Below, in pieces: positions 28,312 to 37,258 of a DNA stretch of 64,000 nt. The position numbers and the translations under genes were made by a program. Within the stretch, counting starts at the first letter, position 1. The number at the start of each line of letters is the position of its first letter. The notes below the pieces were generated by a model. It saw only the letters and a list, made by a program, of their open reading frames with translations. It made no database searches and was not told the DNA's origin. This DNA comes from a virus. The stretch spans positions 1-64,000 of IMG/VR virus record IMGVR_UViG_3300032053_013883. The stretch is one strand, 5' to 3'.

Positions 28312-29102
28312 TATTTCTTCCTCTTCACTTTATTGCCTCTAGATTTTAAATCCGATTGTTCTAATTCTTTTTGAGTTGGAACAAAACATCCCGTTGGACC
28401 AGATGGAAAAGATATAGTTGTTGGATTGGAAACTTGGAGACTACTGCTAGTAAAAGATTCAGATTCATTAAATGATAAATTAGACATTCTGGCATCAGAA
28501 ATAGCAGATAAATTAGTATCTATTTCAGTAATAAAAGATGCATTAGTACTCATTGAGGTTAGCGTGCTTTTATCATAAGGAACAACAGTTCCTAAATTAT
28601 TTGGATTTACAAAATTTGAAGACATAGAATCAAAAGTAGGATCATCATTTCTTTTAACTGTTAAATTTTCATCATTAAAAGTTGATAATTTATCAGCACT
28701 AACTAAGAACATGCTAGCCGCAGGTTTTTCTGCTTTTGCTAGAAAGCCATTAAAATGATTATTAATTTCCTCTTTAGACGGTTTATTTTTTGAATATTTT
28801 AAAGAATCATCTGCCGCATTTGAATTAATTTTCAAATTAAAATTTGAAAGTATATATGCAGCAAAATCTTCAACAGTAGAATTGTTTTTACTATATTCTA
28901 CTGTTTTCTTTAAAAAATGAGACATTACATTATTAGGATGAGATTGTGAATTATTATCCATTATAGCTTCCTCTTCTACTAAAATTGTTCCAGAAGACGA
29001 TTGTATAGCCCCAGGCAACTCTCCTGCCTTAAACCATCTATAGCCAGTTATGTAGGAAATTGAGTTTCTTTTGCAATATTCGCTTAATTTTATTTTTGAC
29101 AT
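28311..29102 (-). CDS. Protein with MerR/excisionase-type helix-turn-helix
   Basis: Residues 1-50 match the winged-helix HTH of MerR/Xis-like proteins. LSEYCKRNSISYITGYRWFK is followed by AGELPGAI and a beta turn TILVEEEA. The remaining 210 residues are Ser/Asn/Thr-rich and probably disordered, ending in a basic KSRGNKVKRKK. It is a candidate DNA-binding regulator upstream of the recombination genes. The target is unknown. Confidence 0.72.
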   Translation of the reverse strand: MSKIKLSEYCKRNSISYITGYRWFKAGELPGAIQSSSGTILVEEEAIMDNNSQSHPNNVMSHFLKKTVEYSKNNSTVEDFAAYILSNFNLKINSNAADDSLKYSKNKPSKEEINNHFNGFLAKAEKPAASMFLVSADKLSTFNDENLTVKRNDDPTFDSMSSNFVNPNNLGTVVPYDKSTLTSMSTNASFITEIDTNLSAISDARMSNLSFNESESFTSSSLQVSNPTTISFPSGPTGCFVPTQKELEQSDLKSRGNKVKRKK

Positions 29103-29191
29103 TTAAGTGCCTTCTTACTTTTTATATCTTCTTATTGATAGATTTAGATATTTTTGATAATATCTTGAAAGATTTGTGATAACAACAGGGT

Positions 29192-32100
29192 TTAATCTTC
29201 AATATCATTATTAAAATCGATTAATCCTTCATCATAAAGTTCATCTTCTAATTGTTGTTCCAAATCTTTTGGATTTGTAGGAAGTTTTTCTAATTCATCT
29301 GATTTTTTAACTTTTTTTAGAGATACCTTTTTAGACTTTAAGTCTTCTGGAACTGGAGGCGGGGGTGAAAAGTTATATAACTGGTCTAAAATGATTCCTA
29401 TATCATCTTCATAACTATTTGTATTTCCAGAAAAATGAAGAGCACACCCAATATCAAAAACATATTTCTTACGAATTTCTTTAATTCTATCTTGAATATA
29501 TTGCCATTTATCTGGAAAAATAGTTAATGTGCAGCTGTCGCCATTTTTATCTTCAAAAACAGCTTTAATCATTGATTGCCCATAATATTTACTACCTTCT
29601 TTTTTAACTTTGAATTCAAAATAATCTTTGATTATTCCTTTAATAGATTTAACATTTGTTTTATTTTTAAGCTTCTTACATTCTGCAATAGACGTATCTT
29701 CTCCATTTTTAAAGAAATTAGTATATGCTTCATGTGGCTTACATATAAATGAATCTCCTAAATAATAATTTTCTAAAGCAAATATTTCTGAAACATTCCA
29801 TTCCGGTTCATTTGTCCATGGATAAGTAAATACTTCTGTTTTGGGATCATGTTTCTTAAGCCACGTTTGCAATTTTTTTCTATAATCAGAACAATATAAA
29901 TACATTAATTTTCTAGAAATATTAAACGAATCTAAACAGCCACTTGCTGCCAAGGCTTGAATTGCGTTTGCTCTTAACGCTTTAGTTTCGCACCTCACCA
30001 TAAAATCAAAAAAATCAGTAAATGGTCTTTTTTCTAAAATTTCTTGAATAGCCTCTTCGCCAACAAATTTTAATGAATCTAATCCTGTTATTAATTTATT
30101 ATCTATAATATTATAATCTAACCCAGATTTATTTATATCTGGTGGAATAATTTTAATTTTATGCTTTTTTATTTCTCTCTTAATTTTTTCTATATTAGAT
30201 TTGGCATCGGGAGTATTAGAATTAACTTCAGCCATTAAATTAGCAAGAAGAAACTCAACGGGAAAATGAGCTTTTAAATATGCAGTTTCATATCCAATCA
30301 TAGAATATAAAACAGCATGACTTGCGTTGAAACCATATCCACTAAAAAGTTCAATAACTTCATCCCAAATTCTTTTAGCGATTTCTTCATTGATACCATT
30401 TTTTACAGCATCACTAATAAACTCAGATCTCCATTGAAGAGCCTTTTTTGGATTTTTACCCTTTTCTTTAGTTAATTTGCGCAAACGATCGGCAGAATGA
30501 AGGCTCCATCCAGCAATATCTTGAGCTAAATACATTAAACACTCTTCATATAAACCAAAACCATATGTACTATTAAATGCCCTCTCAAGCTTTGGATGAA
30601 GCAAAGACATTTTCTTTTTACCATCTCTAGTTAAAATAAAATCATTTCTCATATCTCTAGCTGATGGTCTTGCTAATGCATTAATGTTGGCAAGATCATT
30701 AATGCTTCCAGGTTTAATTCTTTTACACAAATCTACTGTTCCAGCACTTGTGCCTAATTGAAATACACAAAAGGTATCGCCACTAGTAATTAGATTATAA
30801 GCCGCCTTATCTTCATCATCATAATTCAATGGAATTGATGGAATTTCTTTTCCCTTTTCTTTTATAATTCTATAAGTATCGCCAATAATATCTAAAGTAG
30901 CTAATCCCAGCGTATCCATTTTTATTAAACCATTTTCCTCGGCTCTTTCTTTATCATATTCAAGGGCAAGTGCCCCATCTTTATCTTTTCTAAGGGGAAT
31001 GAGTCCAGTAAGTGGTCTCGCAGAAATAACAATGCCACCAGCATGAGTGGACCAAGCTCTATATTTTCCACAAATATCTGCAAACTTTGCAAACTCTGGA
31101 TACTTCTTTGCATATTCAGCGAACAAAGGAACTTTTTGCAAAGCATCATGAATAGAATGAATTTCAGCCGGGATGCACCCAGCAACATCATTTCCCAATT
31201 TAACGGCTGCTTCTCTAGAGCCTCCAAGCTCAAAAGATCTTGCAATATCTCTAACATATACTTTTGGCGTAATTGTATTAACATTGCTTACGTGAGCAAC
31301 ATGATCTTCACCATATTTGATTCGCAAATATTGTTGTACTTTAGCTCGCCCTGACGGCGCGAAATCGGTATCAATATCTGGAAAGCTTGATTTTTCTTTA
31401 TTATGAAATCTTGCAAAAATAAGATTATATTTAATTGGATCCGCCTCATGAATGCCTAATAAAAATGCAATCAAAGATCCTCCAACACTTCCACGACCAG
31501 GACCCACAGCAATATCATTTTTTCTTGCCCAATTAATATAATCTGCTACAATTAACATGTAACTTGAAAACCCATGATATTCTAATACGTCTAATTCTTC
31601 ATCAATTCTTGCATAATAATCTGGCAGTTTATCAGAAGATATATTTTTGATACGAACATCAAAATTTATAAAACATTGATATCTAAGATATCTTTTATCT
31701 TCATCTAATAATTGAATATTTACTAATTGTTTATTAGACCAATCTAAAAATTCTTTATAACATGGTTCATCTTTAACTGGAAAGATTGGCAATTCTTTTC
31801 CAGAAGGATTAGAAAATTTAGGATCAACCCAATCTGGCTGTTCACACATGTTTGCAATATGCAAAGTATTATCACAAAGTTCTTGTGCAAAATCTTCGCC
31901 ATAATTTCTTGTAAAGAAATTCTTTACCTCTTCACCAGTTTTTAGGTAAAAATCTACAACGGGATATCTCAATCTAAAATTAGAAAAAATATTTTGTTGA
32001 GATCCAATTGTAAGTAAAACATCATGAGTATCATGTTGAGATTTTTCAACATAATGTGTATTACATGTTGCAATAACTTTTACATTGTATTTTTTACCAA

Positions 32101-32707
32101 GATTAATTATCTGTCTATTAATAAAAGACTGCTCAATCTCATCATTATAAAATGATGAATTTCTTTTCATATTATTAGCTTGAACTTCAAGTGCTAAATT
32201 GGCGCCATATATTTCTATAAGTTTTTCTACAATTTTATTTGCCTCATCAAATTTCTTATTCATTAATGGTTGGGCAACAATACCATTTCCACAAGCAGTT
32301 AAACAAATAACTCCTTCGGCATATTTTTCTAATAAATTCCAATCAATAATTGAATAAACTCTTTTTCCAGAAAAGAATTTTTGGTCAAATCCTAATTTAT
32401 TGAGGGTTAAAATATTTTTATATCCTATAGCATTTTTTGCTATAAGAACAATGTGTCTAAATTTTTCATCTTTATTAGGTGTTTTATAATCATTAACAAA
32501 ATAAAATTCACATCCAACAATTAATTTAACACCAGATTCTTTGGACGCTTTTAAAGCGTCCCAAATTCCTGCGAATGTTCCATGATCAGTAATAGCTAGG
32601 GCTGTCTGACCAAGCTCTTTTGCTTTGGTAAATAATTCTTTTGGAGTTGAAAGTGCATCTAAAATAGAAAATTGTGTTTGATTATGCAAACTTACAAAAT
32701 CGGTCAT
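29192..32707 (-). CDS. dnaE: DNA polymerase III alpha subunit (DnaE-type replicase)
   Basis: The 1171-residue protein is a complete C-family replicative polymerase. It has an N-terminal PHP domain (VSLHNQTQFSILDALS, TDHGTFAG), a palm with PDIDTDF (two catalytic aspartates near 400) and the THAGGIVIS motif. A thumb/fingers part contains EECLMYLAQDIAGWS and GYGFNASHAVLYS. It ends in a helix-hairpin-helix region and an OB-fold near 1010-1100. In the PHP motif the second His of the usual HxH is replaced (LHNQ), so PHP exonuclease or pyrophosphatase activity may be lost. No separate proofreading exonuclease or clamp is seen in the window. A phage carrying its own bacterial-type replicase is typical of large-genome phages. 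Confidence 0.96.
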   Translation of the reverse strand: MTDFVSLHNQTQFSILDALSTPKELFTKAKELGQTALAITDHGTFAGIWDALKASKESGVKLIVGCEFYFVNDYKTPNKDEKFRHIVLIAKNAIGYKNILTLNKLGFDQKFFSGKRVYSIIDWNLLEKYAEGVICLTACGNGIVAQPLMNKKFDEANKIVEKLIEIYGANLALEVQANNMKRNSSFYNDEIEQSFINRQIINLGKKYNVKVIATCNTHYVEKSQHDTHDVLLTIGSQQNIFSNFRLRYPVVDFYLKTGEEVKNFFTRNYGEDFAQELCDNTLHIANMCEQPDWVDPKFSNPSGKELPIFPVKDEPCYKEFLDWSNKQLVNIQLLDEDKRYLRYQCFINFDVRIKNISSDKLPDYYARIDEELDVLEYHGFSSYMLIVADYINWARKNDIAVGPGRGSVGGSLIAFLLGIHEADPIKYNLIFARFHNKEKSSFPDIDTDFAPSGRAKVQQYLRIKYGEDHVAHVSNVNTITPKVYVRDIARSFELGGSREAAVKLGNDVAGCIPAEIHSIHDALQKVPLFAEYAKKYPEFAKFADICGKYRAWSTHAGGIVISARPLTGLIPLRKDKDGALALEYDKERAEENGLIKMDTLGLATLDIIGDTYRIIKEKGKEIPSIPLNYDDEDKAAYNLITSGDTFCVFQLGTSAGTVDLCKRIKPGSINDLANINALARPSARDMRNDFILTRDGKKKMSLLHPKLERAFNSTYGFGLYEECLMYLAQDIAGWSLHSADRLRKLTKEKGKNPKKALQWRSEFISDAVKNGINEEIAKRIWDEVIELFSGYGFNASHAVLYSMIGYETAYLKAHFPVEFLLANLMAEVNSNTPDAKSNIEKIKREIKKHKIKIIPPDINKSGLDYNIIDNKLITGLDSLKFVGEEAIQEILEKRPFTDFFDFMVRCETKALRANAIQALAASGCLDSFNISRKLMYLYCSDYRKKLQTWLKKHDPKTEVFTYPWTNEPEWNVSEIFALENYYLGDSFICKPHEAYTNFFKNGEDTSIAECKKLKNKTNVKSIKGIIKDYFEFKVKKEGSKYYGQSMIKAVFEDKNGDSCTLTIFPDKWQYIQDRIKEIRKKYVFDIGCALHFSGNTNSYEDDIGIILDQLYNFSPPPPVPEDLKSKKVSLKKVKKSDELEKLPTNPKDLEQQLEDELYDEGLIDFNNDIED

Positions 32708-32741
32708 GGCTTCCTTATTGTATTTTAATATAAATAACGAG

Positions 32742-32769
32742 CTTATAAGTTAAAGCTAGCTAAAGTTAA
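32742..32769 (-). promoter_or_regulatory. Candidate promoter and hairpin upstream of dnaE
   Basis: On the minus strand TTAACT (32769-32764) and TATAAG (32747-32742) are separated by 16 bases, a reasonable sigma70-like arrangement about 35 bases before the polymerase start. A 9-bp perfect inverted repeat (CTAAAGTTA/TAACTTTAG, 32760-32782) overlaps the -35 region and could be an operator or weak terminator. No T-run follows it. Confidence 0.4.
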
Positions 32770-32815
32770 CTTGTAACTTTAGGTTATTTTATCAGGGAAT
32801 ACGGCTAAATGTTAT

Positions 32816-33481
32816 TTACAATATAGGTATTATATATTTTTTGTCAATAGATCCAATATTATTATAAATATAATTAATATCTTTAAATTTATTTTTCCAA
32901 AATTCTTTATCTTCTGTCTTTTTAATTAAAATATTTTTAATATCATCAAAATAAATCTTTTTACGATCAAATAATGCATGTGCTATTACGGTCACTGCAT
33001 CCCAATGATTTTCCAATTCAAGAGATACTTCTCTAATTAGTTTCTTTTTAAATGAAGATCTTTTCTTTCCTGCTGGTGAAAGATCATGCTTTCTTATTAA
33101 ATAAGCCGCTGACAATGTATCATCAGAGGACCCGTCTCTTAAAATCATTGGAAATTTATTAGACCCTGAAATTTTTTTATAATGAATTTTTTCAGCAGCC
33201 AGCCCAGCATATTTTATAGCAACCTCATTTATATATAAATCATATAGAGTATTTGGTGAGTCTTCTTTTAAAGCAGACTCTCCCAATGAATTATAAAGTG
33301 TAAGTCCGCCGACTCTAGGTCCATCTACTATACATACTGATTCAACTCTCATTAAATGTAACAATCCATAAACGGCATGTCCTGCTTCATGAAAAGTCAC
33401 AGAGATTAATTCGTGGGTTTTTGATAGCTTTTTTCTAATACTATGAAGAGAATCATTACCATTCTTGTTGTCCATATTCAC
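32816..33481 (-). CDS. Stand-alone M41-like zinc metalloprotease (FtsH protease domain without AAA)
   Basis: The 221-residue protein carries HEAGH at 31-35, followed by YAGLAAEKIHY and GSSDDTLSA. These are the second helix and the third metal-ligand Asp region of the M41 (FtsH) peptidase domain. There is no AAA+ ATPase module and no membrane segment, whereas FtsH has both in one chain. It may act on already-unfolded substrates or pair with a host or phage ATPase, for example the AAA+ protein at 48961-50295. That pairing is inference only. Confidence 0.82.
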   Translation of the reverse strand: MNMDNKNGNDSLHSIRKKLSKTHELISVTFHEAGHAVYGLLHLMRVESVCIVDGPRVGGLTLYNSLGESALKEDSPNTLYDLYINEVAIKYAGLAAEKIHYKKISGSNKFPMILRDGSSDDTLSAAYLIRKHDLSPAGKKRSSFKKKLIREVSLELENHWDAVTVIAHALFDRKKIYFDDIKNILIKKTEDKEFWKNKFKDINYIYNNIGSIDKKYIIPIL

Positions 33482-33766
33482 CTACATCTGTGAAAGTAAA
33501 GCCTCGAAATTGCTAAGTTTTTCCTGACAGTTGGCTATTCTGCATTTAATTTGAATTCTATCTGCGCCAAACGGTCCTGTTACAATAAATTCTGGGTTTT
33601 CTACATATAAAATGCCAGATTTTGTAAAATGTTCTAACTCAGCAAATCCCATGCCTATTAGTGATGCCATAAAATCCTTAGATACTGATCTATCTAATTT
33701 ATAGATAGTGCTAATTTTTCCACCACAATCAGTACATCCTTTAACCTGAAATTTCTCAATTTTCAT
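33482..33766 (-). CDS. Unknown small Cys-containing protein
   Basis: This 94-residue protein has CTDCGG near residue 11 and CRIANC near 77. These could form one zinc site around a compact alpha/beta core. It is flanked without spacers by the M41-like protease and another small gene, so all three are one coupled unit. Function is unknown. Confidence 0.72.
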   Translation of the reverse strand: MKIEKFQVKGCTDCGGKISTIYKLDRSVSKDFMASLIGMGFAELEHFTKSGILYVENPEFIVTGPFGADRIQIKCRIANCQEKLSNFEALLSQM

Positions 33767-34071
33767 TATTTATCATCTAATGCATCTTTATTGTCAAGAT
33801 TTTCGCCTCTATTTTCCATTAACCATAGGCAATATTTAATTTTAGCTGTTTGGCAGCCCTTTGCTTCACGATAGGCTGACGCAAGCTCTTTTACGAGATC
33901 TTTAGCGGCATTAAGCTTATGATCGGCGTCAGAAGCTTTATCAATAGTATAAATATTTCCTTCTGACTCTACTATTACTTTTTTTAATTCTTTAGTATCT
34001 GCTGCGTCCATATTGTCAGCAAATCCTGTTGGTAACTTTTTTGAATATTTTTCTGGAAATTCGTTGCTCAT
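33766..34071 (-). CDS. Unknown 101-residue protein
   Basis: This is a charged, mostly helical protein (AKDLVKELASAYREAKG). It overlaps the next gene by 1 base and follows the trigger factor gene by 37 bases. No domain is recognised. Confidence 0.7.
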   Translation of the reverse strand: MSNEFPEKYSKKLPTGFADNMDAADTKELKKVIVESEGNIYTIDKASDADHKLNAAKDLVKELASAYREAKGCQTAKIKYCLWLMENRGENLDNKDALDDK

Positions 34072-34108
34072 AATAATTCTCCTTAAATTTAATAATTAAT
34101 TTACTAAT

Positions 34109-35359
34109 TCAATCTACAATTTTAGCATTTTTTGCTACATAATCGACAGTGTTTTCATCTTTAATTCTTGCTAATAATAATTGTAATTCTCCTGTCTTAT
34201 TCATATTATTAATAGCTTCTTCTAATGTCATATTTTTTATATTTTTGCTTAAAAAGCCTTTTACAATTTCTAAAGCTTCTTGATCTGATAATTGTGCCTC
34301 TGGTTCCGTATCTCTAATTCTATCAAGAATAAGAGACAATTTTACATTTTTATCAGCTAAAGTAATGAATTTTTCTTTATCTTCATCTTTTAGAAGATTC
34401 CAATCTAATTTAGAATGTGCAGCTAAATATCTTGCTTCTGAAGATGTAAGCCATTCTGGAACTTTAAAATCATTTAAAGAAGTTAAACTATTTGAAACTG
34501 CTTCTCTAATTAATTGTTGAATATTTTCTTGCACTTTAGCAATAGATAGGTTAGTGACATAATCTCTTAATTCTTGAAATGATTCTCTTCCAACTTTTTT
34601 AGCCAAACTATCATCTAAAGGACTTGGAGTATGTTTAGATCCCATACTAAGTTCACATTTAAAACGTATAGTTTTGCCAGATAATGATGGTAGCCCTCCT
34701 TCTGGAGCAACTAAATCAAACTCTCTAGATTCTCCTAACTTCATTCCTAGTAAATTAGTATCAAATTCTGCAAGTTCAGAAGAACCAATCTTTATTAATT
34801 CTCCTTGTTTTGTTGATAGGGCGTCAACCTTTTCACCATCAACAAATCCTTCATAAGAAACGATAACACTATCACTTTGTTGAACAAAATCATCTTCTCC
34901 AAATGGAACAGAGTCCCCAAACCTAACTCTTAGCTCTTGTAATGTTTTTTCAGCTTCTACTGAAGGATTCATAACATTATGTGGTTTTGGGATTTCTAAA
35001 TTTTTATATGGACCCAATTCAAAATCTGGTTTTTTATTCATTGAAAAATCACAAATGAATTTTCCATTAGTTAATAATAATGAATTGAAATTTGGAGAGC
35101 CAAGGGGCTTAATATTTTTTTCAAATAAAGTATTATGAAAAGCCTCTTCTGCAAGGGCGCGCTTTAAAGAATCATTGATTTGATTTTTATAATGATATTT
35201 AATCGCTTCCATATTTGCTTTACCTTTTCTAAAGCCTGGAACAGGGGCATTTTTAAATATTTTTAATACTTCATCTCGTTTTGATGCAATTTCATCAGCC
35301 AATGCTTCATAATGAACATTTAATTTGCAATACTCTACTTCATTAACTTGAATTTCCAT
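34109..35359 (-). CDS. tig: Trigger factor (ribosome-associated chaperone/prolyl isomerase)
   Basis: This 416-residue protein is close to the full length of bacterial trigger factor (about 430). The ribosome-binding N-domain contains the signature VPGFRKGKANMEAI (GFRKGK at 42-47), which docks at uL23 near the exit tunnel. An FKBP-like domain follows at about 155-240 (DSVIVSYEGFVDGEKVD, LLGMKLGESREFDLVAPEG). The C-terminal helical arms contain the typical LDDSLAKKVG and ESFQELRDYV stretch. It would bind nascent chains on host ribosomes. A complete phage-encoded trigger factor is rare. bS21, peptide deformylase and peptidyl-tRNA hydrolase in the same window suggest coordinated control of translation output. 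Confidence 0.93.
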   Translation of the reverse strand: MEIQVNEVEYCKLNVHYEALADEIASKRDEVLKIFKNAPVPGFRKGKANMEAIKYHYKNQINDSLKRALAEEAFHNTLFEKNIKPLGSPNFNSLLLTNGKFICDFSMNKKPDFELGPYKNLEIPKPHNVMNPSVEAEKTLQELRVRFGDSVPFGEDDFVQQSDSVIVSYEGFVDGEKVDALSTKQGELIKIGSSELAEFDTNLLGMKLGESREFDLVAPEGGLPSLSGKTIRFKCELSMGSKHTPSPLDDSLAKKVGRESFQELRDYVTNLSIAKVQENIQQLIREAVSNSLTSLNDFKVPEWLTSSEARYLAAHSKLDWNLLKDEDKEKFITLADKNVKLSLILDRIRDTEPEAQLSDQEALEIVKGFLSKNIKNMTLEEAINNMNKTGELQLLLARIKDENTVDYVAKNAKIVD

Positions 35360-35361
35360 TA

Positions 35362-35587
35362 TTATTTTCCTGTTCTCGTTCCAAATTTATCATCTGGTCC
35401 AGTGTAAGACGATCTCCAATATTTATTTATTTCATCAATAGGATATAATTTTTCTCCATCTAAATCTTTACCAATCCATGTTCCGTTTTCCGTTTTCATT
35501 ATTTATTGAAATAATTTTGGTTTCATCGCCAAAGCCCATAAACCAAATACTATTATTAATTTTAAACCAATCTGGAATTATTTTCAT
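35362..35587 (-). pseudogene. Small gene split by a 7-base tandem duplication (frameshift)
   Basis: Two overlapping frames lie between the HNH gene and trigger factor. The first (35587 to 35468, 39 residues, starts MKIIPDWFKINN) ends soon after NNENG. The second (35499 to 35362, 45 residues) starts MKTENGTWIGKDLDGEKLYP. Between them AAAACGG is repeated twice (35483-35496). Removing one copy joins the two into a single 72-residue frame reading through NNENGTWIGKDL. The likely explanation is a recent slippage mutation in a small, unrecognised gene. Alternatively the second half is translated by re-initiation. The first frame overlaps the end of the HNH gene by 26 bases. Confidence 0.6.
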
Positions 35588-36428
35588 TTTTAATATGCCT
35601 TATTCTATTAGTTCCTTCAATTAAATTGAGCTTTGCAGATAGTGGTCTTAAATTTTCTAGAGCCCAACATTTTTTAAAATTATCTTCATCCATACTTGTA
35701 TATGGAAAATCAGATTGCGGGATTATGTGGTCTAGCTGCCATTTCCAAGTAGACTGGTCATTATCATTCCAGGTTTTGACCATATATCTTCCTTTATTAT
35801 CCCAATTCATCCATGGTTCAAATTGTTTTTCAATATGAATTTTTAAATCAGCCATAGTATATGGTAACACATCTAAAATACTTTTTCTATTTTTTTTATT
35901 TCCATTTTTATTTAAAAAAATCCTAATTAAAGAAGAAATATTATTGCGCAATTTTACTTCTGGTATTTTTCTTCTTTTTTGTGTTTGTAAGGCATATTTA
36001 CGCTTAATTTCATTTCTTGACATATATTCTTTATTAGAAAGAAAAATTTTTTCTTTATTACTTTTACGATACTCTTTTTCCTTCTCTTTATGAGAATCGT
36101 GATAATTTTTATTATATGTTTTTAATTTTTCTGGATTATTTTCACGCCATTTCAGATTTTTTAAAAACTTTTCTTCTTTAGATTGTTTAATGGTTTGACG
36201 TGGTAGTTTTTTACCATATTTACTGCGCCTTCTAGCATTAATTTTTTCTTTATTTTTAGCATAATCGTCACGGGCATCCATACGATATTCGTTTGTTTTT
36301 CTTTTTTTACTTTCCTTTTCAACTACGCATTTTTTACAAATGCGCGCATAATAAGCTTTATTATTTAATATTTTACATCTAAATTCATTTAATTCTTTAT
36401 CTTCTAAGCAGTTTTTACATTTTACCAA
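35562..36428 (-). CDS. Free-standing HNH endonuclease
   Basis: This 288-residue, very Lys/Asn-rich protein has an N-terminal Cys4 zinc ribbon (VKCKNCLEDK and ICKKCVVEK). A repetitive basic middle part probably contacts DNA. The C-terminal HNH nuclease core contains WQLDHIIPQSDF and ALENLRPLSAKLN. The best start is TTG at 36428, with GGAG 7 bases upstream. It overlaps the upstream nuclease gene by 7 bases. Layout and isolation suggest a homing-type mobile endonuclease. It abuts a small gene broken by a frameshift. Confidence 0.85.
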   Translation of the reverse strand: MVKCKNCLEDKELNEFRCKILNNKAYYARICKKCVVEKESKKRKTNEYRMDARDDYAKNKEKINARRRSKYGKKLPRQTIKQSKEEKFLKNLKWRENNPEKLKTYNKNYHDSHKEKEKEYRKSNKEKIFLSNKEYMSRNEIKRKYALQTQKRRKIPEVKLRNNISSLIRIFLNKNGNKKNRKSILDVLPYTMADLKIHIEKQFEPWMNWDNKGRYMVKTWNDNDQSTWKWQLDHIIPQSDFPYTSMDEDNFKKCWALENLRPLSAKLNLIEGTNRIRHIKNENNSRLV

Positions 36429-37207
36429 GTTGTTTCTCCATATGTTAATTGAGGGTTTGCATATTTTTTTCCCTCCTCACATATGTCTAAATATTCGCAG
36501 TAACGACACTGCCAACTAGGATTTGGAGCATATTCTTTTTCATTTAAAATTTTACTTGCATAATCTATATATTTATCTTTGACTTGCAATATATCATCTA
36601 TATTAAATACTTTTGTAATATGCTCAAAGTTGTGTCGCAATAATACATATGACGCTCTTACTTTTGTTATTGATGGATCTTCTTGATGAAGAACATATGC
36701 GTATGTTAATAATTGAAACCAATCGTCTTTCAAATATTTTTTATTTTTTGTCGTCTTGTAGTCCGCAACGTGCAGTACATTATCACCATCAAGTTGGATG
36801 CGGTCAATCATGCCGTTCAAAATAATATTTTCCGCAATTGGTAATTCAAAATTTTTCTCGCAAGCAATAACATTTAATGGCAAATTATTATTTTTGTTTT
36901 TTGATACCATTTTTAAATATTCATTAACAATATCCCATCCTTCTTTTTTCATATCTGGAGTTAATTTTTCTTTATATTCTTCCACGGCAGTTTTAAATGC
37001 TTTAGACATAATTATATGATATGGTTCTTTACTTCCATCAACATATGCCATATGAAAATCTTCTAATATTTTATGAGCAAATTTTCCAAATGTATGATAT
37101 GAAAATTCTTTTCGTGGCAATTTTATTATATAAGAAAATTCAAACTTTTTTTTGCAATCAGAAAATGTTTTAGTTTTTGAAACGCTAAGTCTTAATTCAT
37201 TTGACAT
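36422..37207 (-). CDS. PD-(D/E)XK nuclease of the RecB/Cas4-like type, probable iron-sulphur protein
   Basis: This 261-residue protein shows the PDDEXK_1 core. LSVSKTKTFSDCKKKFEF carries Cys18. His45 follows, then GMIDRI (Asp135) and HVADYKT (Asp149 and Lys151). The C-terminal CRYCEYLDIC (Cys234, Cys237 and Cys243) completes four cysteines with Cys18, as in the 4Fe-4S clusters of Cas4 and AddB nucleases. Such enzymes process DNA ends for recombination. No cas1, cas2 or CRISPR array is nearby, so a recombination role alongside gp46/gp47 is preferred. Confidence 0.88.
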   Translation of the reverse strand: MSNELRLSVSKTKTFSDCKKKFEFSYIIKLPRKEFSYHTFGKFAHKILEDFHMAYVDGSKEPYHIIMSKAFKTAVEEYKEKLTPDMKKEGWDIVNEYLKMVSKNKNNNLPLNVIACEKNFELPIAENIILNGMIDRIQLDGDNVLHVADYKTTKNKKYLKDDWFQLLTYAYVLHQEDPSITKVRASYVLLRHNFEHITKVFNIDDILQVKDKYIDYASKILNEKEYAPNPSWQCRYCEYLDICEEGKKYANPQLTYGETTW

Positions 37208-37258
37208 TAATATTCTTTCTTTTTTAAATATGTAATACTTAATATAACTCAGCTTTAA

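Noticed and set aside
32729-32738. TATAAATA-like sequence on the plus strand upstream of dnaE
   Set aside because: No plus-strand gene follows. AT-rich spacers give such matches by chance.
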